Source of the DNA: Seiridium cupressi
Taxonomy: Eukaryota; Ascomycota; Sordariomycetes; Amphisphaeriales; Sporocadaceae
Length of the DNA stretch: 64,000 nt
Direction: 5' to 3'
Assembly: GCA_036674765.1 (NCBI GenBank)
Contig: JARVKI010000038.1
Coordinates: 124,001 to 188,000, forward strand
Notes under the pieces: model-generated
The model's database searches: none
Seen by the model: the letters and a program-made list of their open reading frames with translations, nothing else
What the model was told of the DNA's origin: nothing
Position numbers and translations under genes: made by a program
Shown: in pieces, positions 22,361-34,684 of the stretch
Position numbering within the stretch: position 1 is the first letter of the stretch
How the letters are laid out: the number at the start of each line of letters is the position of its first letter

Positions 22361-23038
22361 TTAATGTCGCTCAAATGGCTGACTCGGCATACAGGGCGGC
22401 GGCATGAGAAGAAGGTGAGGGATTCTGGCCCCTCGGAGAACGCGGGCTGAAATGGCTCGGCAGAGGCGATCTCTCATTGCTGGCGTCTGCCGTATTCTGG
22501 ATACTTTCGTGGAGTTTCTCCTTTGGCTTGTGAAGAGATCATCTTGTCCACTTCGTGTTGTTCTGGCTCCAGAAATATCCGTCCCAGGACGCCACAATTG
22601 TTTGATTTTTGTGACTGCTTCGTGCTCGAGAATATCAATATCGAGTAGAGTTCTTATTGCAGCGTTATGGTTTGCCTTAGATCTTGGCGTGTTAGTGTCG
22701 GCATGCTGGATATGCCGAATTAAGAGGTCATTTCCTGTGGTTCGTAGGAGTCTGGAGACAAGCGCCTGCCGCCTCGGAAGTTCAACGGTGGCCTCCAAAA
22801 TTTCGTAGATTTCTTGTGCTGGTACTCCTCTAAGGGACTCGACAACAATTTCAACAACGGCCTTCGAAATATCAGCATTGTTAATCGCTAGGCTGGGGTG
22901 GATGTAATAAGCTTCGGTGCCAAATTACATCTACAGCGTAGGTGTAAATTGCCCAGGTTAAGGTGCATATAGTGATCTTCGGCATTAGGAATAAAACTAA
23001 CTTACTCTTTACACATTGTTGTAGGGCTTATCAGCCAT
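22361..23038 (-). CDS. Small orphan protein (two-exon model)
   Basis: The open frame at 22361-22892 has no start codon near its upstream end. Joining it to a 26 nt exon at 23013-23038 (ATG...AATGT) through a 120 nt intron with donor GTAAAG and acceptor CCCCAG restores phase and gives 185 residues. The N-terminal half looks like a soluble helical protein (ADISKAVVEIVVESL, AQEIYEILEATVEL), followed by a basic, Arg-rich C-terminal third. No domain, signal peptide or membrane segment is visible. It stands alone between the sugar block and an AT-rich, apparently repeat-derived stretch, a typical place for lineage-specific genes. The 3' end may hold an unrecognised intron. An overlapping plus-strand frame of 118 codons is less protein-like. 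Confidence 0.45.
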
Positions 23039-24600
23039 GACGATTCGCAGCAGTAGGATCGATTCAGTTTCGTTGGAGTAGAGTACCAGACAGCAGTGAG
23101 CTGTGTTGCAAGGAGAGGGAGGGTGAGAGAATTGCGGTAGTAGGACTGATTTTTGCGTTCATGGGATAACTGTACCATGAGCGGTCCGACATGAGGAAAA
23201 GGTAAAATTGAATATTAGGTCTCATTCTTTAAGATATAAACGTTCTTGTAACAACGTTGCCCTGTAATAGCTTTTAGCTGCTAATAAAAAGTATAGGGAT
23301 TGTAATATTAGCTGGAATAAATGGGGTTGTGGTAGCTGCCTTACCAGGAGTAGATAATAAACTCCTAGCTTTATATATTCTTTTATTAGTCTGACTGTTT
23401 GGTGGAGTAAAGCTTAAACCGTAACAATTTTCAGTTTGTTTCCGCTTTGTTAAATACTTGAACCTTTAGAATGTTTGTGCATTATATTTGTACAAACACG
23501 GTATCAAAGTACGTGGCTTAATCACGCTCGTCGGCCTTTGCTTTACGGTTATAATAAAAAGAAGCAGTAGAATGCCTAAGTTAAGGGCTGGAATGGCAGT
23601 TCCTTCGAGGAAGGAAAAAAAAAAAAAAAAAGAGGCCTGGTATAGATGGGTTTAATGTAGATGTTATGAGGTCAGCGTTGGGCGAAGGTGTTGGTTATAG
23701 GCTACGCATGCTTATTAAATTCCCTAATATAACCCCACTTAAAATGATTAGCAGTTTTCGTAGGCGCTATTATGGGTGACCATCAGTCACCTATCGGGCG
23801 ATCTTGGTCCCGCTCGGAATATATCTTCTTTCTCCGAATACGCTCAACATCGCGTGACATAGATGTTGTGTTTAGTCCTAACACTCAAGCGTTAACGGTT
23901 GCTAATAGATGGCACTAGCCAATCCGTTGGCAGCCGGATAGGTAATGCCACTTTTGTGGATTAGTAGATACGACTGGACCAGGTTCTTTTTACTACTGTC
24001 TTGCCTAGCAATATACTACTATAAAGACTTATAATAGAAGTACCCCCATTGGGCGGCTACTGCCTTGCCTTTACCCTTAAAGGGCCCGGCCGTCCCTCCA
24101 GCGACCTGGTTGTCCTCGGCAGTATCCTTTACCCTGTCTAAGGTACACTATTATAAATCAAGCTAGGCCTCCAACACGAACTTGTTAATATTGTGCGGAG
24201 CGCTATAGAATTGGGCAAAAGCTGTTGCACATGCGGTTTATTACTCCTTTCTCGTGCTTTATTTGTGACTGTTTCCAGTCGGACTGTCAATCTCCTATTT
24301 CAATATTCATGGTAAATATCTAGCGAATTCACTATCATCGGCGTTATAGCAAATTAGCATCCATCACCAAAGGTTTGGCCTAATTACGTATGGATGTATG
24401 TGGTCTCTTTAAAGCTATAAGCAAAGCTAATAACAACGTACAAACTAAGTTCTCGTGGTAGATATAGATATGGCTAAAATTCTTGTCATATTAGCCCATT
24501 TATTCTAGATTATTATGCAAATAATATAAAAATGTCTACTTGGATTCAACCAAGTTATAAAGAAAATATTAAAAGTAATAAAAGACTTTGGTTTAGCAGA
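23039..24600. mobile_element. AT-rich, probably RIP-degraded repeat relic
   Basis: About 1.5 kb of TA-rich DNA with islands of ordinary GC (for example 24050-24140), almost no open frame and many TpA steps, as expected when repeat-induced point mutation decays a transposon. Terminal repeats and target-site duplications cannot be defined by eye, so the element class is unknown. Confidence 0.35.
23615..23631. repeat. Poly(A)17 tract
   Basis: Run of 17 A within the AT-rich relic; may be the tail of a retroelement or simple slippage. Confidence 0.8.
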
Positions 24601-26028
24601 GACAAGACCACTGCATCAAGATCCTCGGTGGCTTCCGCGTGGTACTTCTACTCTGGCAGGTATAAATAAGAAGTACGCGGTTTTGGTCGCATATTCGCCA
24701 CGACAGCAGAACCCGGCGCGGGAGAAACGCACCAAGGCTTCCCTCAGCATGCCAACACCGGGCGACACTATATTCCAATGCTTGTCTTGGCCAGGGAAAC
24801 GAGATAGCTAAGTGGGCTGTGTACAGGATTGCATCAATGGTCACTGCCGCCCCGCATCAAACAACAATGGGGAGTATAGCAACTGCGGGGTAGATGTGCC
24901 TGCCTCATTGTCAATGCAACAGCAGGTCTATTGGAATTTCCAGCACGCATACTCACTGCGCGGAAGCTTGAGCAATTGAACTAATCCTGCCCCTGCTATA
25001 GGCACATCTTGTCATCTTGCCCTTTCAATCAGCTTTCGAGGGAAACACCAAACCCATCACCTGTTCCCACCGCTTCCCTGCCCCCCTGCCTACGTGCAGC
25101 TGGGTGTATGATCCAGTTCGTTATTAAGGCGAGCCAGCAATGACTGTATCTTGCACGAGTGAGAAAGCATACGAAGTCTCGGCTGGTCGCATATCAGTCC
25201 CAAGTTTCTCTGATTGACCGTGAGGCTGAGTCCGTCTAGAATGACTCCTTGGGTTGCGGTATGAGTCACAACGAATGGTCTCGTTAATATCTGCACCATA
25301 TACGCCTGCCTATGACCTTTGCAGACACTCCATCATCTTGTACGTCTTTGAAATACCTATACCACAGTTGTTTCAATATGATTTTTCACTAAGAAGCCCA
25401 TCTCAAGTATCCCCCATGCAATGATGGAGTGATAACACGATATAGAGGCACATTTAAGATATGCCTAGGTAGTTCATGCACGGCTATCTACTCTATTGTA
25501 TCATATTAATCACCTCCTGGAAGAATCAGCGGGAGTGTCGAAGGGTACGTATCTGCTATCACTGCCTGTCCCCTTTTCTGTGTCTGGCTGATGTGTCGTG
25601 TAGTTCACCCTGGTATTACTTGCCAGTAATCGCTTGCCCTTGTCGTTGTTCAAGGTCTGTTCTACAGGATCTAGACCGACTGCAGCAGGCAGCAGTAACT
25701 AATAAAGCCCAATCTCTCTGCAGCTGAACTGCAACTGCTTTCAATACCTTATCAGTGGACGATAAGTGGTTGCTGTTTGGGAATCAAACAAGAGCTTCCG
25801 CGTAGCTTCAACGCGCCACGCGCCTTGAGCTAGAGAGTTCTTCCACGCGCATCCTCGCCGCTTTTTTTGCATCCGTTTCTTCTTTCTCAGCGTCACACCT
25901 GCTTTGCGGAAAAGAGCACACACCTTCTTGCATTTGCAATCTTTGCAGCATTGCGGTCGGCGTTAGGGAGCATTTTGCTTTTGTTCTCTTTCTGTTTCTA
26001 TTCTCTTGTCCCTATCCGACCTCTAAAG

Positions 26029-26065
<37 letters not shown>

Positions 26066-26090
26066 GTCACCAATAAGATCCGCAAGCACA
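24601..26090. other. Intergenic; promoter and leader of the next gene
   Basis: No coding region supported. The last 200 bp are pyrimidine-rich on the plus strand, as is usual for fungal promoters, and end in an AC microsatellite just before the next start codon. Confidence 0.45.
26030..26065. repeat. (CA)n microsatellite in 5' leader
   Basis: About 18 uninterrupted CA units lie 25 bp upstream of the ATG at 26091, very probably inside the transcribed leader. Length changes could affect translation. Confidence 0.9.
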
Positions 26091-27655
26091 ATGGGCGGTC
26101 TTGCCTTCACTAAAGGGGATGATCCCCTCTATACCCCGCGCATGACGCCGGCTACCTATCAATTCGTCCGGGACTACTGCCATGCCCGCCTTCGCGAGCT
26201 GTTCGTCGTGGTCGCAAGTTCCATTGAGGGCCCTGGCAAGAGCGACTTTGGTGACATTGACGTCTTTGTCACAATGAAGAAGGAGGAGTACTTTGGTCCG
26301 TCGTTTGCTTCGCGCCTCCCCGGTGCTGAGGAGAACTTCCCTTTCGCGACCATCCAGATCTTGCTTGGCGCCAAGCGCAAGATCCAGGAGAGAGCCAATG
26401 TCGCCAGTGAGTATTTCCTTTTCGTCATGACCACCAATACTCCTTATCTAGCTATGGACAATCAGCCATTGCTGCCAATATCATGGAAAATCACTCAGAG
26501 ATATGAAAGTAACAGCTTGTTGCTTTTGGCATTGCTGTAACTTTTATGTGGAGAGTTCTGACCATCTTCTTAGTGCTCGCTATTCCCTGGCCCGAGAACC
26601 TACCCAAAAGTATCGAGGATAAAACTAATGTAGAAGGCGGCAAGCCTCGATTCATCCAGGTCGATGTGCACATCTGCTCCTCACTGGCTAACCTGGAGTG
26701 GTTCATGCTCAAGCACGCCCATGGCGACCTTTGGAACGTCCTAGGCAGCATCATCCGTCCCTCCGGTCTGACCGTCGACGAAGTCGGCCTGTATCTTCGC
26801 ATCCCCGAGATCGAGAAGCTTGACAAAAAGAAGGCCAAGGTCCTGCTGACTACAGACCCCGCCCAAGTCCTGAGCTTTCTCGGTCTGGAGTTCGGTGGGA
26901 AGGAGTGGGAAGAGCAGTTCCACAGTATGGAGGGCGTCTTTGAATATGCGGCCACCTCGCGTTTTTTCTGGGTCAAGCCGGCCGATGGTGACGAGACTGC
27001 CGATAGTGATGGCGATCGAGAAGTTGGTGGCGATTTCCGCAAGAAGAATCTCAAGTCGAACGACCGCAGACGTATGGGTCAACGGCCGCTGTTCCGCAAG
27101 TGGATCGAGGAGTTTCTGCCCAAGTGCCGAGAGGAAGGCCGTTTCATGATCCAAGCATTGCCCAGAGCCGAGACAGCAGAGGAGGCATTCCAGCGATTCG
27201 GCGTTCGCGAGACCTACAAGACACAACTTCTCGACTTCCAAAAGCAGCGCCAGAAGGACGTTCTTTGGAAGGATGTCATCAAGCCCGTCATCCCCACAGA
27301 TCTTGATCCTCGATTCCGAGGTTGCGCCGCGGGCGCACTCAAAAAGATCATCATGGAGGGTGATGCCAGTTTTGAGATTTTGCCTCGAAACTTGCTGAAG
27401 GATGAGAATGGCTTCTATTTGGAGGATGAGGTTCGTCGTTTTGTCCAAGACAATTGGAAAGCTGCTGGTGAGGCGGCTTGGGCCAAGAACCACACCCGGT
27501 TCCTTGAGAGCCAGGCTGCCAAAAGCACCAAGAGAACGGCATCTGGCAGGGAGAAGGAGAACCCGGACGCTGGTGCCAAAGAGCTGCGAGCTTGCCTTCC
27601 TGATAGAGTAGTAGATACAAGAGTTGAGCAAAACGAAGGGCAGGAAAAGTCATGA
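26091..27655 (+). CDS. Nucleotidyltransferase-fold protein, uncharacterised family
   Basis: Exons 26091-26406 and 26574-27655 with a 167 nt intron give 465 residues. The N-terminal region has the nucleotidyltransferase pattern: a Ser-Ser turn (S43-S44), then GKSDFGDIDVFV with the metal-binding pair D55 and D57, and a third acidic strand residue D136 in FIQVDVHI. This arrangement is seen in poly(A) polymerases, CCA-adding enzymes and minimal nucleotidyltransferases. The rest is helical and charged with no second domain I can name. There is no targeting signal. It is probably a soluble enzyme acting on RNA, protein or a small molecule, but the substrate cannot be inferred. Its stop lies 24 bp from the stop of the convergent TRAPPC12-like gene, so the 3' UTRs must overlap. 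Confidence 0.7.
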
Positions 27656-27679
27656 AAGACGAATGTTTCTTATTTATTT

Positions 27680-29366
27680 TTATAGCTTAAAGTCAGCATT
27701 AGTCTTCTCCCAACCGTGCGAGCTTGATTCGTTGTTAGCGACTTGCTCGGCGAGAGACATCTTCAGCTGCTTCGCCCTATCCGTGCATAGCTCGTACATC
27801 GTGCTCAAGTTGAATAACAGAGTATGTGATGCCTGGCCGTCTTTGACTAGTTCTTCAAGTACTCCACGTCCCTGACACATATTAGCATATTAGAACCCAA
27901 GCCGGATGACATCCACTTACCTCCTCCATTCTTCCTAGATAAAGCAGGCATACAGCCAGATTGACGCCCACCATTTCATCTTGGGAATCATTTTCATCTA
28001 AGTCCTCCTTCAGAGCCTTCCACTTCTCCAAAGCGGCCTCGTAGGACCCATCAGCCATATCCGCAAGCGCAGACACGACCTTTTCGCTGGTTTGATCTGC
28101 CTTCCCGTCCCTCACACACCATCTTGCTGCAGTTACATCACCCAGGTGTAGCCATAGCAGCGCCTTTGCCATAGCCAATCTGCCGCCATCCCCTAGCGAC
28201 GAAGACTCCTTCAGACTTGCCAAGTGACTCGCTGCACCCGCCAGATCATCCATCTCGATCAGAGCGCCTGCAACACGAATACCCAGCTCGGCAAGCCTCT
28301 GCTTCCACACCTCTTTGGCAGACTGATCATGCGACTTACCGGCCCTCGAGATCTCGTAGCGCGCCTCCCGGGCCAAATCATAGAAGCTCATGACTGCGCG
28401 CCTCGGGTCCCCGAAACCCAATGTCTGGAGTCGAATCGCCAGCACGCGGAGCTCCCAAGGCATGAGATGCGAGCCATCGACGGGGTCCAGATAGAAGCCC
28501 TGGTTGAGGTCCTGGAGGGCTTTCGCCTCTTGCGCAGCTAGTGGAACGGCATCGATCAAACACAGGCAGGCAAGGCGCGTGTAAAGCAACGAAAAGATGC
28601 GCGCATGATCGTGTGCTTCTACAGGTGGGTGAGCGGCGGCCTGCGTCGCGGATACTGGCGGGCTCGTCAGCGCCTGCACGCTCGCTATTGCGGCTGCACG
28701 AAAATGGCCCTGGGCCAAGAGGTCTGGAATGGGCGTCTCCGGGGACGGCTGCTTGCTAGGGCTGCGGAATGGTGGCGGCACGGAAATTGGGGTGAGCTGG
28801 TGAAAGATCTCTGGACGTAGGAGATGTGAGAAATCCCGTGATGCTAGCGGTATGACTGCAGGCGGTGCGGGCGACCGGGCGGGTGAACGGGTTAATGATG
28901 AGCTGGTCCGCGGACTGGCCTGCCGCGAGGCTACGAACCGTGCTGACGGCGCCTTCGGCGAGAGCGGCGAGAGTGGTGATGCCAATGGACCTCTTGAATT
29001 CCAGTCAATACTTTATCCCATGCTGGAATATGGAAGAACTCACTCATCTGCTTCAAGCGGGCCTTTAGTTGAGGTTCTTGGTCGAATGGCTAGAAAATTG
29101 AACATGTCAGCATTTTTTTATAGCATACGACAAACGACCAAATGTATGGAAACCCAGAGGTTGAAAATCAGGGGATTGCCCCTCGAATCAACATCCGCAT
29201 CAGACAGGCACATGCAAGGGGGAAGCACGTCCTGAGACGGAACCGCGATTGCCATCTACATTCCAGAGACTGTGACAGCGGCCAAAGGTTCGGCCTACTT
29301 ACGTCTGGCCCCCGACCTATTTCTTGAGTGTGCCTGATTGACTAAGCTCCGTTGCGACTGCTCCAT
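27680..29366 (-). CDS. TRAPPC12-like TPR protein (TRAPP complex)
   Basis: Exons 29303-29366, 29044-29089, 27921-28992 and 27680-27871 join in phase to 457 residues; the two 5' exons were found from splice sites and phase. Residues 1-100 are Ser/Pro-rich and disordered. The remainder is helical TPR-like, and the C-terminal blocks MVGVNLAVCLLYLGRMEE and LFNLSTMYELCTDRA match the conserved end of TRAPPC12/TTC15. That protein belongs to TRAPPIII-type tethering complexes that activate Ypt1/Rab1 in ER-Golgi traffic and autophagy. Animal TRAPPC12 is longer; fungal forms are often this size. The start at 29366 is supported by phase only. Confidence 0.78.
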
Positions 29367-30002
29367 CTTGCAGGTTGATAAATTGCGAAGGTATGAGTGC
29401 AGGCCATTTCATAAAGTATCTGGACGATGCTACCATGTATGAGATGACGTTGGGCTATTCGGGCAAACTTCGGCGGCAAGCTCGCCGCCTCAGTCCCTGA
29501 AATGTTATCAACTCACAGGGTCCTCAGATGGCAGCACAAATGGATGGTTATTTCAATTCTGCATTCGTAGTCTTGTGAGGACTGCGATATAGAGTCGCGT
29601 GATGATGGCCAAATGGTGCCTAGCGTACGTATATCACATATGCTACGGCTCAGAAGTTACCCATGATGAAACACCATACATGCACCACCACCTTGTAAGT
29701 GATCCTCTGCAGTTCGTTGATCAAGTACGTTGTATGTCAAAGTAATCATTGCATAAGATCTAGCTGCCTCACTTGTGGAAATACCGGCATGTCCCCAACA
29801 GATACGCTTTTGTGGCTCCTTTTCCGCAGTGATCTATGCTAGCTTCTCCATCTCGACTTTTCCCTCGAGCTCCTATGGTAAGGGCGCCAAGTGCCATATT
29901 GGATGACTATACCTGGCTGCTGATCTCTACCCGCTTCATTATATCATCATGTCTATTTACCAGTTTTCTCAATAGCGTGAACCAGTATTTCGCACATCAC
30001 GC
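29367..30002. other. Intergenic, no gene seen
   Basis: About 630 bp between the TRAPPC12-like start and the beta-COP stop; promoter of the former and 3' UTR of the latter. No further feature recognised. Confidence 0.5.
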
Positions 30003-33000
30003 TCAGGAAGAGCCAATTTTGTTTAGCCCCTTGAGGCTACCCAAGCTCAAGGCTAAGCCTTGCGATCTGCTTCTTATCCGGACGAAACCAGTGATGGGAC
30101 CGTCGTCACCTTCTTTCTCGATACTCAAGTTGGCTAGAGCATCCTCGCCTGTATGATTGTCAGCTACTAGATACCTAAAGTGGATATGTGGAAGGGAGAG
30201 CGACTTACCGAATACACTACGGGCATATAAGTTGGCACTGAGGAACTGGCAGTCACCCTTGAGACTAGCTTCGGGCGTAAGACAGTTCATGTTGGTGCAC
30301 TTCATCAACTCATCAAGGAATTCGCGCAGAGTCTTGGCCTTGGAGTTGATGTTGACCTTGTTCTCCCATTCGAACTCGGTCCACATTGTTCGGAATTGTG
30401 TTTCTGTGCAAGTGGCAGGCTGGATGTAATCCATAATGTCGACGTGCAGATCATTGAGAATAACGACATTGGTATCTGTACTATGAGCGCCGTCATATAC
30501 AACGTTGCCGAAGATGACTCCAGTATCCGTCGATGATACCTTGATGGTGCACTGCACATTGTGGAAGTCGTGAGGCCCGAGGTTTTGTGTTGTTGGCCGT
30601 TCTACCACCTTCAAGTCACCAAGTGTGGCAAACTCGACCGAGAGGTTCTGTAGCGTCTCGGTGGTCTGGTTGACCAACAGAACGTCGAGGACGATATCAA
30701 ATTGGTGGACCTTGACGTAGGCCTCTGCATAGACGGGATCCGAGAAACCAGTGAGCTGAACGACGCGGCTAAGCTTGGAGGAGAGATCCTCGGCCGGCGC
30801 ATCACCACCAGTGGCCTTCTCCAGGTCCAGCTCAATCTGATCAGCACCATCGCCTACGTTCTTTTTGGAAAGCTGGCGAATCTGCACGGCATCGTCAACT
30901 TGAATGGCTGCTTTAGCCTTCTCATATGCCTCCTTGGCGGCGCGCTTCTTTTCTTCGACCTGCACCATGGCACGGAAGGCTTTCCGTGTGTCCTCTAGAT
31001 AAACAGTCTCGAGCTCTTTCTTTTGCGCGAACTCGGCCAATGACCGTACGCAAGACATAATGCGGTCGACTGAGTCCTCATCGATGGGTGCCTTGACAAA
31101 CTGCGATTGACCGACACGAATGATGGAAATGCAGATCAACATCGCCTCGGCCTTCAATGCGTTGGAACGAGCAGCATCCTTGGAAACCTCGGAATGTCTC
31201 ATGACCAGCTTGGTGAGGGTAGCAGAAAGGACAGTAGCCAGGTAGTAGTCACCATCGAGAATAAGTTGTCGCAGAGGGGGCTTCTGAGCTGCCTTGACGG
31301 CCTCCAGCTTGGCCGCCGCTGCCGCAGAACTAGTGAGAGCAGTCTCTGTGGCATAAGTACCATCGGCCAAGACTCGTCGTGAGCCCGATGGCTGTGCAGG
31401 CTTGGAATGGCCATTGACTTGCTCCTCGTCCTTCTCCTCGTCACCAGCATCAAGCAGTCGCTGTTCGGAGGCCAAGATGGGGATCTCACCGAGACTGGCA
31501 CGGATGCCCTTCCAGGCATTTCTGATGTCCTTCTCCTCCAGCGAATATTCACCAATGATCCAAACGATGCCTCGGTAAACTTTGCCAGCACGTACCTCGC
31601 TGAGAGTTGCGACCAGTCGTTCGATGATGGTCTGCCGCAGCTTAGGGAACTTCTCAACGACCTCCTTTACAAAGTTGATGACATCAACAGCAGTCGTGTT
31701 GCTAAAGTCTGCGATGAAATCCATCAAGAGCTCTACAGCGGATGGTGCAACCTCGGAGAATTTGATGGCGCACTGGTGAATGGAGTGGATGAGCAATTGG
31801 CGATATTCGGCGTTCTTCTCATACGATTCGTCTACTGTCTTGGACAGTTCTTTCTTTAGAAGAAGCACGACTTCCTCGACGTTCTTGCTCGTGACCATGT
31901 CCAGAGCAAGCGCGAGGGCTTTCCTCCGCACGTCAATATCGGGACTGGACAGGACACGGAGGATTTCCATTGTCAAGTCATCCAGTATACCCTCGTTCTT
32001 CTGCCGCAACTGGTCGACACGGTCGAGCACGATGAGCTTGACATTGTTGTCTGCCTCCTTGATGCTCAACTCGATGAATTTGGCGGCGGCAGCTTTAACT
32101 GCTACTGGGTTCGACGTGAGGGCAGTCAGGGACGAGGCGGCCTCGTAAACCACGGTCGACGTGTTGGCCTCGAGAAGATCGAAGATGAGGCGCAAGTATC
32201 GTGCCTATGGCCGCATCAGTCACCTGTAACAAATGCAGCATCACGTATTGTCTTCATACCTTGTTCTGCGTGTTCTGAATAGCATCCTTGCGGATGAACT
32301 CCAGCTCAACTAGCTGCAGCAGTTCCTCCGAATTCGCAATTCCCTCGAAAACCTGGCTCAGGTAGGCCAATGCCTTGTCGTGGTCTATGCTCGTGAGAGC
32401 GGCGAAGGCGTTGCGCTTGCAAGTAGCATCACTCTCTCCCTCCAGGAAAGTGGCAATCAGCTCGGCGGCATCTGGGATAAGCGAGGGCGAGTGAATGTAG
32501 ATGGAGGAGATTGCATAGACAGCGTTCTTTCGCACGTAGGCGTGTCGGTGCTCAAGGCATGATCTTGCGGAGGAAAGGAGGGGCTCGATCAATTCGGGTT
32601 CTCGAAGCTTGCATAGGAATCTGAGCGTGTTTCCGCGGATGTATTCGTTGGGATGTTGTAGGTCGTTGCGGATACCGTTACACACCAAGATCATCTCCTG
32701 CTTGAGTTTTCCTTGGGCGTCCAGTTTGGGGCAGATCTCGTCTGGTATCACAGTCAGTGTCCACGTACAGCCAAGGGTATACCAGGGGCCATTACAATAG
32801 AAATACAGGAGCTTCTTGAGCGGCTTGTACTTGGACGGCATGACGAAGCGGATGATGTGCATGAGCCTGCATGGCATTAGTATCCACGATCGCGGCGCAT
32901 GAGAGGCTGCTGTATGAGACTCACACTCCCGGGAGTGAATCGCCGTTTAGCATTATTGTGAGAATGCGCTTCATGGTTTCGACCTTGCTCTCGTCGGTCC

Positions 33001-33153
33001 CACGTTCCTAAATACCCATCAGCATGATGTCGTGAAGGTATATGTGTGACATGAGCAGCGTACGAGCTGGTTCTTGAGATCCTGCTGGGACGGCACGTCC
33101 GCAGCATTGTCCTGGTGGACCAAGCTGTATGCATTTTCGAGAAATGTGGCCAT
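30003..33153 (-). CDS. SEC26: Coatomer subunit beta (beta-COP)
   Basis: Exons 33064-33153, 32925-33007, 32796-32866, 32260-32741, 30209-32204 and 30003-30148 give 955 residues, the usual length of beta-COP. The protein begins MATFLENAYSLVHQD, contains the conserved block EYIRGNTLRFLCKLREPELIEPLL, long adaptin-type HEAT repeats and the beta-COP appendage domain (block FGEDALANLSIEKEG formed across the last intron). It ends in LKGLNKIGSS. Beta-COP is a core subunit of the COPI coat that drives Golgi-to-ER and intra-Golgi transport. The last intron (60 nt) is in frame and stop-free, so retention would insert 20 residues in the appendage. It is divergent from Mago nashi across an 890 bp shared upstream region. 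Confidence 0.97.
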
Positions 33154-34042
33154 GGTGGTCAGGGGGCGGCGGCGGTACAGGACCGCAACGTCGGTGCTGG
33201 GAGTTCAACAGATGATGCTCGGGTTCGAGGACGTCGCCGGGGGCGTTGCGGGCTCAAAAGGGCGAGTCCCAATGCGCAGCTATTCGGGTCGAAGCTATGT
33301 GTCCACGTAGGCAGTAAGTAAGTAAATGGGGGATCGGTGAAATGCGCCAGGTATGGCACTAGCTCGATTCGTGGGAATTGTCCAAGGTCAAGAAGGTTCC
33401 CGGCTATGTGCAGAATGCAATGCGACTTTGCATTCCCCGTAGTGAGAGTCGTCGGCGCTGGGAACTGGCGTCGGTGGTGAGCAGAAGGGGTGGGCGTTGT
33501 GGTAAGTAAAGTCACCAAATGGCCAGCATCGAATTGACCACGACCAGCCTACAACTTTGGGGACATGCCACACATCAATATCAGATGTGGATGTGCTGTC
33601 CCTCCCTGAGCCAGGGTGCCACGGAAGCTGCTGAAGAGCGAGTTTCTCCGGTTCCGACTCCTGTACTGGAGCTTCTAGTTCGCGGGTGCATGTACATCGA
33701 CGTAGTGTAAGGACCCGCCCTGCAGCCAATGTACCTGTTGGCCAGACGTGCTAACTTACAGCGCCGCATCTCAGCCTCAGCAGCACCAGCAGCCAGCAGC
33801 CAGAATCCCTAACCCCTGTATTCGACATCCCGAAGGCCATTGGAGCTCTGACCGCTTTCCCGCAAGGCTAAGACTAATTTCTGCCCCGCCATTTCCACGG
33901 CCGATTTATGGATAGCACTCGATCGCTTTATCGAATACTGGACTGGATATAGCCTCTCCCGCCGCCGTCGCAAACATTATCCACCAAACACTCCAGAGAC
34001 TTCAATTCGAGCTCCCGTCACCTTCGCCACCTCTCCAGCAAG
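33154..34042. promoter_or_regulatory. Divergent promoter, beta-COP and Mago nashi
   Basis: 889 bp between two divergent housekeeping genes. No protein-like frame and no strong motif beyond general GC content and a CAG-rich stretch near 33775-33805. Confidence 0.5.
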
Positions 34043-34684
34043 ATGGCGAACTCATCAGGCGAGCCTTTCTATCTGCGCTACTAGTACGGCTTGCTTCAAT
34101 CCGCCCTTGCGCTACATTAGCGACCAAAGATCAAAGCTAACCCAAATCGTGCACAGCTCAGGACACAGCGGCCGTTTTGGGCACGAGTTCCTCGAGTTTG
34201 ACATCCGCGTAGTCGGAGACGGACGCTCGGCCGTCGCCCGGTACGCCAACAACAGTAACTACCGTAATGACAGTCTCATTCGGAAAGAGATGTGCGTCTC
34301 GAGCCTGGTTGTCGACGAGATCAGGCGCATCGTCAAGAGCTCCGAGATCATGAAGGAAGACGACGCGAAATGGCCACAGAAAAACAAGGACGGAAGGCAA
34401 GAGCTGGAAATTCGGTTGGGGAGCGAACACATCAGTTTCGAGGTACGTTCATCTCGCCCTCGGTCATGGCCAGCCGACAAGAAAGTGGCTAGGCAGTTGA
34501 AGCTGTCCCAAGGATCATGGCTAATATAGAGCTATGGCAGACGGCCAAGATCGGCTCTCTGATCGATGTTACCGAGTCGTCCGACCCCGAAGGTTTACGG
34601 GTGTTCTACTACCTTGTACAAGACCTCAAGGCTCTCGTCTTCAGTCTCACATCACTACACTTTAAGATCAAACCAATTTCATGA
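34043..34684 (+). CDS. mago: Mago nashi, exon junction complex subunit
   Basis: Exons 34043-34083, 34157-34442 and 34541-34684 give 156 residues. Nearly the whole chain matches the family: [45 protein letters not shown]-like [22 protein letters not shown] and the C-terminal [16 protein letters not shown]. Mago forms a heterodimer with Y14/RBM8A and locks eIF4A3 onto spliced mRNA, affecting splicing, export and mRNA decay. The beta-hairpin between LEF and RYANN is about five residues longer than in animals. The intron-rich neighbourhood agrees with an active exon junction complex in this fungus. Confidence 0.96.

Noticed and set aside
26741..27631. 296-codon minus-strand frame opposite the nucleotidyltransferase-fold gene
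   Set aside because: Antisense shadow: the plus-strand frame carries catalytic motifs and consistent splice sites.
34200..34260. Extra residues in Mago nashi as a novel insertion
   Set aside because: A loop extension of about five residues in a beta-hairpin is modest and probably shared by filamentous fungi; not evidence of a new function.
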